Shown here one piece after another: positions 51,817 to 62,355 of a stretch of 63,070 nt of DNA. The notes under the pieces were generated by a model, which was given only the letters and a program-made list of their open reading frames with translations, made no database searches and was not told the origin of the DNA. The translations under genes and the position numbers were made by a program. Source of the DNA: Enterobacter mori LMG 25706 (GTDB lineage Bacteria > Pseudomonadota > Gammaproteobacteria > Enterobacterales > Enterobacteriaceae); the NCBI RefSeq assembly GCF_000211415.1, contig NZ_GL890776.1:317744-380813 (forward strand). The letters run 5' to 3'. Each line of letters opens with the position of its first letter. Position 1 is the stretch's first letter.

Positions 51817-53604
51817 ATGGGACATCCTTCCGTTTTCCCCACCGGCGCGACGCTTTACGATCCTGCGCGCGCGTGGAGCGGCTATACCCTTTTCCAGGCC
51901 ACCGAGCATGGCGCGGTGCTGGTCGACATGAACGGCACCGTGGTCCGCGAATGGCCTGAGCTTCACGGCTTTCCCAACAAAATTCTGCCCGGCGGGGCGA
52001 TCCTCGGACACAGCGGCGAGCGCGACCCGCGCTACGGCATGCAGGATATGCTCGACCTGATCCAGGTGGACTGGGAAGGCAATGTGACATGGTCCTTCGA
52101 TCGCTATGAGAACGTGAGCGACCCCGGCAATGAAACCCGCTGGATGGCGCGGGCGCACCACGACTATCAGCGCGCGGGCAATCCGGTTGGCTACTACGCG
52201 CCGGGGCTGGAGCCGCAGGTCGAAGGGGGGAATACCCTGATTCTCGCCCACACCAACCTGGTCAACGAGGCGATATCGGACAAGGTTCTGCTGGACGACA
52301 CCATTATTGAGGTCGACTGGCAGGGAAACGTGGTTTGGGAATGGCGCTGCAGCGATCATTTTGAGGAGCTGGGCTTCGACGATGCGGCGCGCACCGCGCT
52401 TTACAATAACCCCAACATGCGCGCCAGCGGCGGCGGAATGGGCGACTGGATGCATATCAACTCGATGTCCACGCTGGGGCCGAATAAATGGTATGACGCC
52501 GGAGACAGCCGCTTCCACCCTGACAACATCATCTGGGACGCCCGCGAGTCCAACATCATCGCCATCATCGATAAGCAGAGCGGCAACATCGTCTGGCAGC
52601 TTGGCCCGGATTACAGCACGCCAGCGCTAAAACACATCGGCTGGATCATCGGCCAGCACCACGCGCACATGATCCCGCAGGGGCTGCCCGGCGCAGGCAA
52701 TATCCTTATTTTCGATAACGGGGGCTGGGCCGGATACGGCGCGCCGAACCCGGCCTCGGCGGACGGGGTGAAAAACGCCTGGCGTGACTATTCGCGGATC
52801 CTCGAAATTAACCCTGTGACGCTGGATATCGAGTGGCGCTACTCGCCGTATGAAGCGGATCTGCCCCAGCCAACCGATTCATACCGTTTTTATAGCCCGT
52901 ACATCAGCAATATGCAGCGCCTCGAAAACGGCAATACCCTGATTAATGAAGGCTCCAACGGGCGCATTTTTGAAGTGACCCGCAATCATGAAATCGTCTG
53001 GGAGTACGTGTCGCCGTTCTGGGGCAAGACGCTCAACAACAACATGGTTTACCGCGCGTACCGCATTCCTTATGCCTGGATCCCACAGCTTCCTCAGCCG
53101 CTGGAAACGCCAATAGTCCCGGTGGATGTTCGGACCTTACGCCAGCCTGGCGCGGCGGCGGCTGGCCCGGCGCAAAGCGTGGTGCGGGTCGCAGGCGTGA
53201 AGCCCTACAGTAAAAGCGCCGATGCGCTGTGCGTCGCGACGGATAACGACACCCTTCGCCGCAGTCCAAAACTGTTCCGCGTGGCAGAAGGCGCGTTTAA
53301 AACGGTGAGCGCGTCGAGCGAGCTGGAAAGCGATGGCCCGATACTGCTGTTTGTCGGGGCGGAGCGCTGCGTGCACTGCCGCAGGCTCTGGCAGCTGCTG
53401 GAGAACGAGAAGCTGATTCCGCTGACGGCGCGGTTTGATACCCGCTATCTGGACGCCGATCTGAACACGGAACTGGCAAGCCAGCTTGGCGTGCGCGGTC
53501 TGCCCACGTTGCTGGTGCTCAGGCAGGGTCAGCCGGTCTCGCGTGCGCCTGCGCAGCAATCGGTAGAAAGCGTTGGTGAGTGGTTGCAAGGCGTGAGTGA
53601 ATAA
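51817..53604 (+). CDS. arylsulfotransferase-type beta-propeller fused to a thioredoxin-like domain
   Basis: A 595-residue protein. The first ~440 residues match the arylsulfotransferase (ASST) family: repeated blades such as DDTIIEVDWQGNVVWEWRCS, and a histidine-rich active-site segment IIGQHHAHMIPQG. The last ~120 residues form a thioredoxin-like domain with the CxxC motif ERCVHCRRLW and the cis-proline loop GLPTLLVL. No signal peptide is visible, so it is probably cytoplasmic, unlike classical ASST. AAGGAG lies six bases before the ATG at 51817. Placed after the ABC genes, it may process an imported sulfonated or sulfated aromatic. The reaction is inferred from the family only. Confidence 0.8.
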   Translation: MGHPSVFPTGATLYDPARAWSGYTLFQATEHGAVLVDMNGTVVREWPELHGFPNKILPGGAILGHSGERDPRYGMQDMLDLIQVDWEGNVTWSFDRYENVSDPGNETRWMARAHHDYQRAGNPVGYYAPGLEPQVEGGNTLILAHTNLVNEAISDKVLLDDTIIEVDWQGNVVWEWRCSDHFEELGFDDAARTALYNNPNMRASGGGMGDWMHINSMSTLGPNKWYDAGDSRFHPDNIIWDARESNIIAIIDKQSGNIVWQLGPDYSTPALKHIGWIIGQHHAHMIPQGLPGAGNILIFDNGGWAGYGAPNPASADGVKNAWRDYSRILEINPVTLDIEWRYSPYEADLPQPTDSYRFYSPYISNMQRLENGNTLINEGSNGRIFEVTRNHEIVWEYVSPFWGKTLNNNMVYRAYRIPYAWIPQLPQPLETPIVPVDVRTLRQPGAAAAGPAQSVVRVAGVKPYSKSADALCVATDNDTLRRSPKLFRVAEGAFKTVSASSELESDGPILLFVGAERCVHCRRLWQLLENEKLIPLTARFDTRYLDADLNTELASQLGVRGLPTLLVLRQGQPVSRAPAQQSVESVGEWLQGVSE

Positions 53605-53611
53605 TGCGATA

Positions 53612-53636
53612 CCCGGGAGAGTGAGCCTCTCCCGGG
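53612..53636. terminator. 10-bp hairpin between converging genes
   Basis: CCCGGGAGAG pairs with CTCTCCCGGG over a five-base loop between the sulfotransferase and methionine synthase genes. It is symmetric and could act in both directions; T runs are short. Confidence 0.6.
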
Positions 53637-53646
53637 AAGGGCGGGA

Positions 53647-54678
53647 TTATTTTGCCAAAATCTCACGGCGAACGATCTCTGCGCCCGCGCTCAGCGCCCT
53701 GAGCTTGCCGTTAGCAACCTGACGGGAAAGGGGAGCCATTCCGCAGTTGGTGGACGGATAAAGCTTGTCGGCATCGACAAACTGCAGCGCTTTACGCAGC
53801 GTATCGGCGACTTCCTCCGGCGTTTCGATATGGTTCGTCGCCACGTCAATCGCGCCCACCATCACTTTTTTGCCGCGGATCAGCTCCAGTAGATCCATCG
53901 GCACGCGCGAGTTGTGGCACTCCAGCGAAATGATGTCGATGTTTGAGGTCTGCAGCTTAGGGAAAGCCTCTTCGTACTGGCGCCACTCGGAGCCGAGCGT
54001 CTTTTTCCAGTCGGTATTGGCCTTGATGCCATATCCGTAGCAGATGTGTACCGCGGTTTCGCACTTCAGCCCTTCAACGGCGCGTTCCAGCGCGGCGATA
54101 CCCCAATCGTTGACCTCGTCGAAAAAGACGTTAAAGGCAGGTTCATCAAACTGGATGATATCGACGCCTGCGGCTTCCAGCTCGCGCGCTTCCTGGTTAA
54201 GAATTTTGGCAAATTCCCAGGCCAGCTTTTCGCGGCTTTTGTAGTGGGCGTCGTAAAGCGTGTCAATCATGGTCATCGGGCCCGGCAGCGCCCATTTGAT
54301 CGGCTTGTCCGTCAGCTGGCGCAGGTATTTCGCATCGTCCACGAATACCGGCTTTTGACGCGCAACGGCTGAAACCACGGTCGGCACGCTCGCGTCGTAG
54401 CGGTTGCGAATGCGCACCGTCTGGCGGTTCTCAAAATCGACGCCGCTCAGGTGCTCAATAAAGGTGGTAACAAAGTGCTGACGGGTCTGCTCGCCGTCGC
54501 TGACGATATCAATGTCCGCGCGTAGCTGCTCGTCAAGGGATAAACGCAGCGCATCCTGCTTACCCGCCAGTAATTCATCATCCTGAAGTTTCCACGGGGA
54601 CCACAGCGTTTCAGGTTGTGCTAGCCAGGTTGGTTTAGGTAAGCTGCCAGCCGTTGATGTCGGGAGCAATGTTTTCAT
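53647..54678 (-). CDS. mesD: core methionine synthase (MetE C-terminal domain type, MesD-like)
   Basis: A 343-residue single-domain relative of the MetE catalytic domain. It keeps zinc-ligand segments AVHICYGYG and STNCGMAPL, plus IQFDEPAFNVFF. It lacks the N-terminal folate-related half of MetE. MesD proteins methylate homocysteine without folate and need oxygen and the DUF1852 partner MesX, which here is the gene upstream. Since that partner is frameshifted, activity is uncertain. The two genes share one strand, 26 bases apart, forming an operon. The methyl donor is unknown in the family. Confidence 0.85.
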   Translation of the reverse strand: MKTLLPTSTAGSLPKPTWLAQPETLWSPWKLQDDELLAGKQDALRLSLDEQLRADIDIVSDGEQTRQHFVTTFIEHLSGVDFENRQTVRIRNRYDASVPTVVSAVARQKPVFVDDAKYLRQLTDKPIKWALPGPMTMIDTLYDAHYKSREKLAWEFAKILNQEARELEAAGVDIIQFDEPAFNVFFDEVNDWGIAALERAVEGLKCETAVHICYGYGIKANTDWKKTLGSEWRQYEEAFPKLQTSNIDIISLECHNSRVPMDLLELIRGKKVMVGAIDVATNHIETPEEVADTLRKALQFVDADKLYPSTNCGMAPLSRQVANGKLRALSAGAEIVRREILAK

Positions 54679-54704
54679 AATAGAAGACCTTTATTATCGG
54701 TTAA

Positions 54705-55680
54705 TTAAAGCGTGAAGTTATGAGACCACTGCTCAAGACGTTGTTTGTAAGGCTTAATAAACTGTTCTTCCGTAAATTTGCCCTGTTGAATCGCTAACTG
54801 GCTGCGCTCTTCACGGTCATAAACAATTTTCGTTAATGAATGATCCTGCTGATTCAGATCCGGCTGATAGCACTGTCCGGCGGTCGAGTTCGCATTATAA
54901 ATTTCAGGACGGTAAATTTTCTGGAATGTTTCCATGGTGCTGATCGTTCCAATCAGTTCAAGATTCGTATAATCCGCCAGCAAATCACCGGAATAATAAA
55001 AGGCAAAAGGCGCAGCGCTGTTCTCAGGCATGAAATAACGCACCTTCAGGCCCATCTTGCCAAAGTATTGTTCAGTCAGGGATGTACCGTCCGGCTGGTA
55101 CTCAATCCCCAATACAGGGTGCGTGTTGCCCGTACGATGGTAGGTATCTTTGCTGGAGACACTCAGGCAGATCACCGGCGGTTTTTTGAAGTTTTCTCTG
55201 TATTCAGCAGAGTGGGTGAAGTGCTTGAAGATGTTGCCGTGCAATTCACCAAAGTTCTCCGGGATGCTGAACGTTGAGCGATCTTTATTATGGTCGAGCA
55301 GCAATACGCTGAAGTCATAGTCACGCACGTAAGAAGAGAAGTTATTCCCGACAATGCCTTCGATGCGCTCATGGGTTTGCTTGTCGACAATGAACGTCTG
55401 CAATATTTCTATGGCCGGGAAGCTATTTTCTCCATCGATGTTCATATCAAGCGGAAATAATTTCAAGCTTAACCGCATAACGATCGGCTTTAGGGTTATC
55501 CCAGCGCGCTAAGGCGTTGAAGCGGTTGTTGATCATCACCAGCGTATTGCGCAGGTTTTCCTGACGTTTTTCACCGCGCGCCAGGTTAGCAAAGTTGGTC
55601 GTGGTACGCGTATTTTCTGACGGGTTGTAATTTTCATCAAAGCAACTGCGCTTAAGGCTAAATGTAAAAGCTTTACTCAT
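54705..55680 (-). pseudogene. mesX: frameshifted DUF1852 protein (MesX-like partner of MesD)
   Basis: The protein is split between two frames. The first part (from ATG at 55680) reads through NTRTTTNFANLARGEKRQEN and NRFNALARWDNPKADRYAVK, then EIISA and a stop near 55448. The second part (PLDMNIDGENSFPAIEILQT ...) continues in the next frame to 54705. Removing one C from the CC in ATTTCCGCTTGA near 55452 joins them as EIISLDMNIDG. The remainder matches DUF1852, so the gene looks recently disrupted or wrongly sequenced. MesX is required with MesD for methionine synthesis. An intact reading would give about 324 residues. Confidence 0.85.
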
Positions 55681-55851
55681 TGTGGTTATGCATCCTAAGT
55701 TCATGTTGCTAGGAAGTTATCAATGCATAATTTATGCCTGAGCCAGTGGCAGAGGGGAAGTGACTTAATTTCACTGCAACATGAGCGAACTTCATGAACG
55801 GCGCACTTCACGTTATACTGCCCAAAATATCCAACCGGTTTAGAAACAATC

Positions 55852-56391
55852 ATGACAAAACTCACCTTACAAGAGCAGATGCTGAAAGCGGGCTTAGTCA
55901 GCAGCAAGAAAGTGGCGAAAGTGCAGCGCACGGCAAAGAAATCACGCGTTCAGGCGCGTGAGGCCCGTGAAGCGGTCGAAGAGAACAAGAAAGCGCAGCT
56001 TGAGCGCGACAAGCTGCTGAGCGAGCAGCAAAAGCAGGCCGTGCTGGCGAAAGAGTTTAAAGCCCAGGTGAAGCAGCTGATTGAGATGAACCGCATCACC
56101 GTTTCAAGGGGCAACATCACCTTCAACTTCACCGACGGCAATCTGATCAAAAAAATCGAGGTCGACAAGCAAACCCAGGCTCAGCTGATCAACGGCCGTC
56201 TGGCGATTGCCCGCCTGGTCATTAACGCAAGCGGCGACTGTGAATACGCGATTATCCCGGCGGTGGTGGCCGACAAAATTGCCCAACGCGATGCCGACAG
56301 CATTGTGTTGAACAGCGCGCTGAGCCAGGAAGAGCAGGATGAAGACGATCCGTACGCGGACTTCAAAATCCCTGACGATTTGATGTGGTAA
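55852..56391 (+). CDS. yaiL: DUF2058 (YaiL-like) protein
   Basis: A 179-residue protein of the same length as E. coli YaiL and closely similar: LTLQEQMLKAGL at the start, a lysine- and glutamate-rich helical region (about 20-80) and DDPYADFKIPDDLMW at the end. The middle is probably a coiled coil. It is a conserved cytoplasmic protein with a proposed nucleic-acid-related role, unproven. It diverges from the mesX-like gene across 171 bases. Confidence 0.9.
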   Translation: MTKLTLQEQMLKAGLVSSKKVAKVQRTAKKSRVQAREAREAVEENKKAQLERDKLLSEQQKQAVLAKEFKAQVKQLIEMNRITVSRGNITFNFTDGNLIKKIEVDKQTQAQLINGRLAIARLVINASGDCEYAIIPAVVADKIAQRDADSIVLNSALSQEEQDEDDPYADFKIPDDLMW

Positions 56392-56398
56392 ACCCTGT

Positions 56399-57085
56399 CT
56401 AAAACGGAGCAGCGTGTCGGGCGTTAATCGTCTCGCCGCTCACCGGATGCACAAAATTCAGCCCGCTGGCGTGCAGCATCAGCCGCGGCGTCGTTTCGGC
56501 GCCCGGCCATTCAAGGCCGCCATATAAATCGCAGCCCAAAATAGGGTGACCCAGCTGCTGGCAGTGAATGCGCAGCTGATGGGTTCGTCCCGTCTCTGGC
56601 GTGAGCGCAACCCGCGTCAACGGTAACCCCGTCGTCTGATAAAAACGTTCGATGACCCGGTAGCGGGAGCGCGCCGGTTTGCCCGTGACGGCGCAAATCG
56701 ACATCAGCGGAAACAGCGCCGGGTCTTTGGCAATAGGCGCGTCAATCACCCCTTCGTCATATTCAACATGCCCGCACAGCAGGGCGCTATACACCTTCTT
56801 TACGGCGCGCTGGCTGAACTGATGACAAAGCGCGGCGTTAATCGCTTTATTACGCGCAATCACCATTATCCCGGACGTGCCAAAATCAAGGCGATGCACC
56901 AGCGTGCAGCCCGGGAAGTTTTGCACCAGACGGTAATGAACGGAATCCAGGTTTTGCGGGTTTTTGCCCGACAGGCTAAGCAGGCCGGAAGGTTTATTGA
57001 TTAGCAGCAGGTGCTCGTCCTGCCAGAGAATGTCAATCTCATCGAGACAAGGTGGGGCAATAAAGTTATCGACGATTACAGACAT
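56399..57085 (-). CDS. RluA-family pseudouridine synthase
   Basis: A 228-residue single-domain synthase. The catalytic motif is TLVHRLDFGTSGIMVIARNK, whose aspartate attacks the uracil, and ETGRTHQLRIHCQQLGHPILG completes the RluA signature. There is no S4 domain. The target (rRNA or tRNA) is not evident. It converges tail to tail with the yaiL-like gene with seven bases between stops. Confidence 0.88.
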   Translation of the reverse strand: MSVIVDNFIAPPCLDEIDILWQDEHLLLINKPSGLLSLSGKNPQNLDSVHYRLVQNFPGCTLVHRLDFGTSGIMVIARNKAINAALCHQFSQRAVKKVYSALLCGHVEYDEGVIDAPIAKDPALFPLMSICAVTGKPARSRYRVIERFYQTTGLPLTRVALTPETGRTHQLRIHCQQLGHPILGCDLYGGLEWPGAETTPRLMLHASGLNFVHPVSGETINARHAAPF

Positions 57086-57135
57086 CAGGCCGCCCGGCTG
57101 AAGAGTGGGAGCGGATGATAACGAAAAGCGGGGGA

Positions 57136-57168
57136 AAAGAAAAACCCTCCCACCTGGCGGTGAGAGGG
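57136..57168 (-). terminator. rho-independent terminator of azoR
   Basis: On the minus strand CCCTCTCACC pairs with GGTGGGAGGG (one mismatch) around a four-base loop, followed by TTTTTCTTTT. It lies just past the azoR stop and matches the standard layout. Confidence 0.85.
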
Positions 57169-57175
57169 GGAATTC

Positions 57176-57931
<756 letters not shown>

Positions 57932-57986
57932 CTATAGCAATCATTAAAAAGAGAGTTTATCAGGGCGTGTACTGCCCTTTAACGCT

Positions 57987-60900
57987 ATGACAGAACAACA
58001 AAAATTAACCTTCCCGATGCTCCTGCAACAGCTTGATTCCCTGATGCTGCGCGATAAACAGCGCTTTGCCCGCCGTCTGCACGGGGTGAAGAAGGTTAAA
58101 AATCCTGATGCACAACAGGCCATTTACCAGGAGATGGCGAAAGAGATTGAACAGGCGGCAGGGAAAGTTGCGCTGCGCGAAGCCGCACGCCCGGCGATCA
58201 CCTACCCGGAAAACCTGCCCGTCAGTCAGAAAAAACAGGACATCCTTGAGGCCGTCCGCGACCACCAGGTGGTCATTGTCGCGGGGGAAACCGGTTCGGG
58301 TAAAACCACCCAGCTGCCGAAAATCTGTATGGAGCTTGGGCGAGGGCTAAAAGGGCTAATTGGCCACACCCAGCCGCGTCGTCTGGCGGCGCGTACCGTG
58401 GCAAACCGTATTGCTGAAGAGCTGCAAACGGAGCCGGGCGGCTGCATCGGTTATAAGGTGCGATTCAGCGACCACGTAAGTGATAACACCATGGTCAAGC
58501 TGATGACCGACGGTATTCTGCTGGCGGAAATCCAGCAGGATCGCCTGCTGATGCAGTACGACACCATCATCATCGATGAGGCGCACGAACGCAGCCTGAA
58601 CATTGACTTCCTGCTCGGCTATCTGAAGGAGCTGCTGCCGCGTCGCCCGGATCTGAAAATCATCATCACCTCCGCGACCATCGACCCGGAGCGCTTCTCG
58701 AAGCATTTCAACAACGCGCCGATTATTGAAGTCTCGGGCCGCACCTATCCGGTAGAGGTGCGCTATCGCCCAATTGTGGAAGAGGCGGATGATACCGAAC
58801 GCGACCAGCTGCAGGCCATTTTTGATGCCGTTGACGAGCTGGGTAACGAAAGCGCTGGCGACATCCTGATCTTCATGAGCGGCGAGCGCGAAATCCGCGA
58901 TACCGCAGATGCGCTTAGCAAGCGCGACCTGCGCCACACGGAGATCCTGCCGCTTTACGCGCGCCTGTCAAACAGCGAGCAGAACCGCGTGTTCCAGCCG
59001 CACGGCGGACGCCGCATCGTTCTGGCGACCAACGTGGCGGAAACCTCGCTGACCGTGCCGGGCATCAAATACGTGATTGATCCGGGCACGGCGCGCATCA
59101 GCCGCTACAGCTACCGCACCAAGGTCCAGCGTCTGCCGATTGAGCCGGTCTCTCAGGCATCCGCCAACCAGCGTAAAGGCCGCTGCGGCCGCGTGTCGGA
59201 AGGGATCTGTATTCGTCTCTATTCCGAAGACGATTTCCTGTCGCGCCCGGAATTTACCGACCCGGAAATTCTGCGTACCAACCTGGCGTCCGTTATCCTG
59301 CAGATGACCGCGCTGGGGCTGGGCGACATCGCGGCGTTCCCGTTCGTCGAAGCGCCGGACAAACGCAACATTCAGGACGGCGTACGTCTGCTGGAAGAGC
59401 TGGGCGCGATTACCACCGACGAACAGGTGACGGCCTATAAGCTGACGCCGCTGGGCCGTCAGCTCAGTCAGCTGCCGGTCGATCCGCGTCTGGCCCGTAT
59501 GGTGCTGGAAGCGCAAAAGCACGGCTGCGTGCGCGAGGCGATGATCATCACCTCGGCGCTCTCTATTCAGGATCCGCGCGAGCGTCCGATGGACAAGCAG
59601 CAGGCGTCTGACGAAAAGCACCGTCGCTTCCACGACAAAGAGTCCGATTTCCTCGCCTTCGTAAACCTGTGGAACTATCTCGGCGAGCAGCAGAAAGCGC
59701 TCTCCTCGAACCAGTTCCGCCGCCAGTGCCGCGTGGATTTCCTCAACTACCTGCGCGTGCGCGAGTGGCAGGACATCTACACCCAGCTGCGCCAGGTGGT
59801 GAAAGAGCTGGGCATTCCGGTTAACAGCGAGCCTGCGGAGTACCGCGAGATTCATATCGCGCTGCTGACCGGCCTGTTGTCGCATATCGGCATGAAAGAT
59901 GCGGACAAGCAGGAATTTACCGGCGCGCGCAACGCGCGCTTCTCCATCTTCCCTGGCTCCGGCTTGTTCAAGAAACCGCCGAAGTGGACCATGGTTGCCG
60001 AGCTGGTAGAAACCAGCCGCCTGTGGGGGCGCATTGCCGCGCGTATCGATCCGGAATGGGTCGAGCCGGTGGCGCAGCACCTGCTGAAACGCTCGTACAG
60101 TGAACCTCACTGGGAGCGCGCGCAGGGCGCGGTAATGGCGACCGAGAAAGTGACCGTCTATGGCCTGCCGGTGGTTGCCGCGCGGAAGGTGAACTACAGC
60201 CAGATCGATCCGGCGCTCAGCCGCGAGCTGTTTATCCGCCACGCGCTGGTGGAGGGCGACTGGCAGACCCGCCACGCATTCTTCCGCGAAAACCTGAAGC
60301 TGCGCGCCGAAGTGGAAGAGCTTGAGCATAAATCCCGCCGCCGCGACATTCTTGTGGACGACGAGGCGCTGTTTGAGTTTTACGACCAGCGCATCAGCCA
60401 CGATGTTATCTCCGCCCGCCACTTCGACAGCTGGTGGAAAAAGGCCAGTAAAGAGACGCCGGACCTGCTCAACTTCGAAAAGAGCATGCTGATTAAAGAG
60501 GGGGCGGAATCGGTCAGCAAACTCGACTACCCGAACTTCTGGCATCAGGGCAACCTCAAGCTGCGGCTGACCTATCAGTTTGAACCGGGCACGGACGCGG
60601 CCGGCGTGACCGTCCACATTCCGCTGCCGCTGCTGAACCAGGTGGATGAGAGCGGGTTTGAGTGGCAAATTCCTGGCCTGCGTCGTGAGCTGGTGATTGC
60701 GCTGATCAAATCCTTGCCTAAGCCGGTGCGCCGTAACTTTGTGCCCGCGCCCAACTACGCGGAAGCGTTTTTAGGCCGCGTCACGCCGCTGGAAACGCCG
60801 CTGCTGGACGCGCTCGAGCGCGAGTTCCGCCGCATGACCGGCACCACCATCGACCGCGATGACTGGAACTGGGATCAGGTGCCCGATCACCTGAAAATCA

Positions 60901-61889
60901 GCTTCCGCGTGGTGGACGACAAAAACAGAAAGCTGCAGGAAGGCCGTTCGCTAACCGAGCTGAAGGATGCTCTGAAGGGCAAAGTTCAGGAAACGCTCTC
61001 TGCGGTGGCGGACGACGGCATTGAGCAGAGCGGGCTGCACATCTGGAGCTTTGGCCAGCTTCCGGAAAGCTACGAGCAGAAGCGCGGTAACTACAAGGTC
61101 AAAGCCTGGCCTGCGCTGGTGGACGAGCGCGACAGCGTGGCGATCAAGCTCTTTGATAACCCGCTGGAACAGCAGCAGATGATGTGGCGTGGGCTGCGTC
61201 GCCTGCTGCTGCTCAACATCCCGTCGCCGATCAAGTATCTGCACGAGAAGCTGCCGAACAAAGCCAAACTGGGGCTGTACTTTAACCCGTACGGCAAGGT
61301 GCTGGATCTGATTGACGACTGCATCTCCTGCGGCGTGGACAAGCTGATCCACGAGGCGGGCGGTCCGGTCTGGACGGAAGAAGCCTTTGCTCAGCTTCAT
61401 GAAAAGGTGCGCGCCGAGCTGAACGACACCGTGGTAGAGATTGCCAAACAGGTTGAGCAGATCCTCACCGCCGTGTTCAACATCAACAAACGCCTGAAAG
61501 GGCGCGTGGATATGACCATGGCGCTGGGGCTGTCGGACGTGAAGGCGCAGATGGCGGGGCTGGTCTATCGCGGCTTTGTTACCGGCAACGGCTTCAACCG
61601 TCTCGGCGATACGCTGCGCTATCTGCAGGCGATTGAAAAACGTCTGGAGAAAATGGCTATCGATCCACACCGCGATCGCGCGCAGATGCTGAAAGTGGAA
61701 AGCGTGCAGCAGGCGTGGCAGCAGTGGCTCAACAAACTGCCGCCCGCGCGCCGGGACGATGAAGACGTGCAGGCGATCCGCTGGATGATCGAGGAACTGC
61801 GCGTCAGCTTCTTTGCCCAGCAGCTCGGTACGCCGTATCCGATTTCGGATAAGCGTATTTTGCAGGCGATGGAGCAGATTTCCGCTTAA
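57987..61889 (+). CDS. hrpA: ATP-dependent RNA helicase HrpA
   Basis: A 1300-residue DEAH-box helicase, the same length as in E. coli. Walker A GETGSGKT lies at residues 100-107 and DEAH at 197-200. The SAT motif and the helicase C motif (QRKGRCGRVSEGICIRLYSE) follow, then HA2/OB regions and the long C-terminal DUF3418 domain. It unwinds RNA with ATP; in E. coli it helps resolve stalled or collided ribosomes and processes some mRNAs. A long antisense frame inside it is only a codon-bias shadow. The repeat copy B follows its stop. Confidence 0.96.
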   Translation: MTEQQKLTFPMLLQQLDSLMLRDKQRFARRLHGVKKVKNPDAQQAIYQEMAKEIEQAAGKVALREAARPAITYPENLPVSQKKQDILEAVRDHQVVIVAGETGSGKTTQLPKICMELGRGLKGLIGHTQPRRLAARTVANRIAEELQTEPGGCIGYKVRFSDHVSDNTMVKLMTDGILLAEIQQDRLLMQYDTIIIDEAHERSLNIDFLLGYLKELLPRRPDLKIIITSATIDPERFSKHFNNAPIIEVSGRTYPVEVRYRPIVEEADDTERDQLQAIFDAVDELGNESAGDILIFMSGEREIRDTADALSKRDLRHTEILPLYARLSNSEQNRVFQPHGGRRIVLATNVAETSLTVPGIKYVIDPGTARISRYSYRTKVQRLPIEPVSQASANQRKGRCGRVSEGICIRLYSEDDFLSRPEFTDPEILRTNLASVILQMTALGLGDIAAFPFVEAPDKRNIQDGVRLLEELGAITTDEQVTAYKLTPLGRQLSQLPVDPRLARMVLEAQKHGCVREAMIITSALSIQDPRERPMDKQQASDEKHRRFHDKESDFLAFVNLWNYLGEQQKALSSNQFRRQCRVDFLNYLRVREWQDIYTQLRQVVKELGIPVNSEPAEYREIHIALLTGLLSHIGMKDADKQEFTGARNARFSIFPGSGLFKKPPKWTMVAELVETSRLWGRIAARIDPEWVEPVAQHLLKRSYSEPHWERAQGAVMATEKVTVYGLPVVAARKVNYSQIDPALSRELFIRHALVEGDWQTRHAFFRENLKLRAEVEELEHKSRRRDILVDDEALFEFYDQRISHDVISARHFDSWWKKASKETPDLLNFEKSMLIKEGAESVSKLDYPNFWHQGNLKLRLTYQFEPGTDAAGVTVHIPLPLLNQVDESGFEWQIPGLRRELVIALIKSLPKPVRRNFVPAPNYAEAFLGRVTPLETPLLDALEREFRRMTGTTIDRDDWNWDQVPDHLKISFRVVDDKNRKLQEGRSLTELKDALKGKVQETLSAVADDGIEQSGLHIWSFGQLPESYEQKRGNYKVKAWPALVDERDSVAIKLFDNPLEQQQMMWRGLRRLLLLNIPSPIKYLHEKLPNKAKLGLYFNPYGKVLDLIDDCISCGVDKLIHEAGGPVWTEEAFAQLHEKVRAELNDTVVEIAKQVEQILTAVFNINKRLKGRVDMTMALGLSDVKAQMAGLVYRGFVTGNGFNRLGDTLRYLQAIEKRLEKMAIDPHRDRAQMLKVESVQQAWQQWLNKLPPARRDDEDVQAIRWMIEELRVSFFAQQLGTPYPISDKRILQAMEQISA

Positions 61890-61907
61890 AACACTTGCCC
61901 GGTTTTC

Positions 61908-62305
61908 TCCCTCTCCCTGTGGGTTGAGGGAGCCCAGTCATTTTTTTCCTGAAGCGATGAACGTTTCTTCAGCAAAATTAATGACTTATAGCGACGTTCT
62001 GGTCCGGCTGTAAATCGCCGAAGCGTTTCCGTAAGGCCGGGGCGAGGCGCAGGGATGCGCCGAGAGGGCGTGGAGGGATGCAGGCTCATGCCCGACCCGA
62101 TAGCCTGAAGGAATAAGCTGAGGGAACCGCGAAGCGGCGATTTACCGCCGGGAGCCCGGGTAGCCAGGGTGGTGGCGATTGAGCCACCCTGGCACGTTCA
62201 CCGGTCATGTCGTTACAGAGTAGCAAGGAACATAAAGTGAACGGAATGACCACCACAGCCGTATGTTCCCCCTCACCCCAGCCCTCTCCCTCAAGGGAGA
62301 GGGGG
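61908..62305 (-). repeat. ~400-bp dispersed repeat, copy B, inverted relative to copy A
   Basis: Read on the minus strand this matches 5784-6201 almost base for base, including the BoxC-like unit at 62268-62305, the GCCAGGGTGG / CCACCCTGGC hairpin and the AT-rich end. The other boundary is a degenerate palindrome (CTCCCTCTCCCTGTGGGTTG near 61907). Small indels differ between the copies, for example GCAGG missing near 62076. This fills most of the 466-base gap between hrpA and the methyltransferase gene; nothing else recognisable is there. Confidence 0.8.
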
Positions 62306-62355
62306 TCGTCCTTGCAGGCATTATTTCGTGGGGAGCCCTCAGCCTGCACATTTTT

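Noticed and set aside
58968..60668. 566-codon open frame antisense to hrpA
   Set aside because: It lies fully inside hrpA on the opposite strand, has no ribosome site and has the arginine/leucine/alanine-rich composition of a codon-bias shadow.
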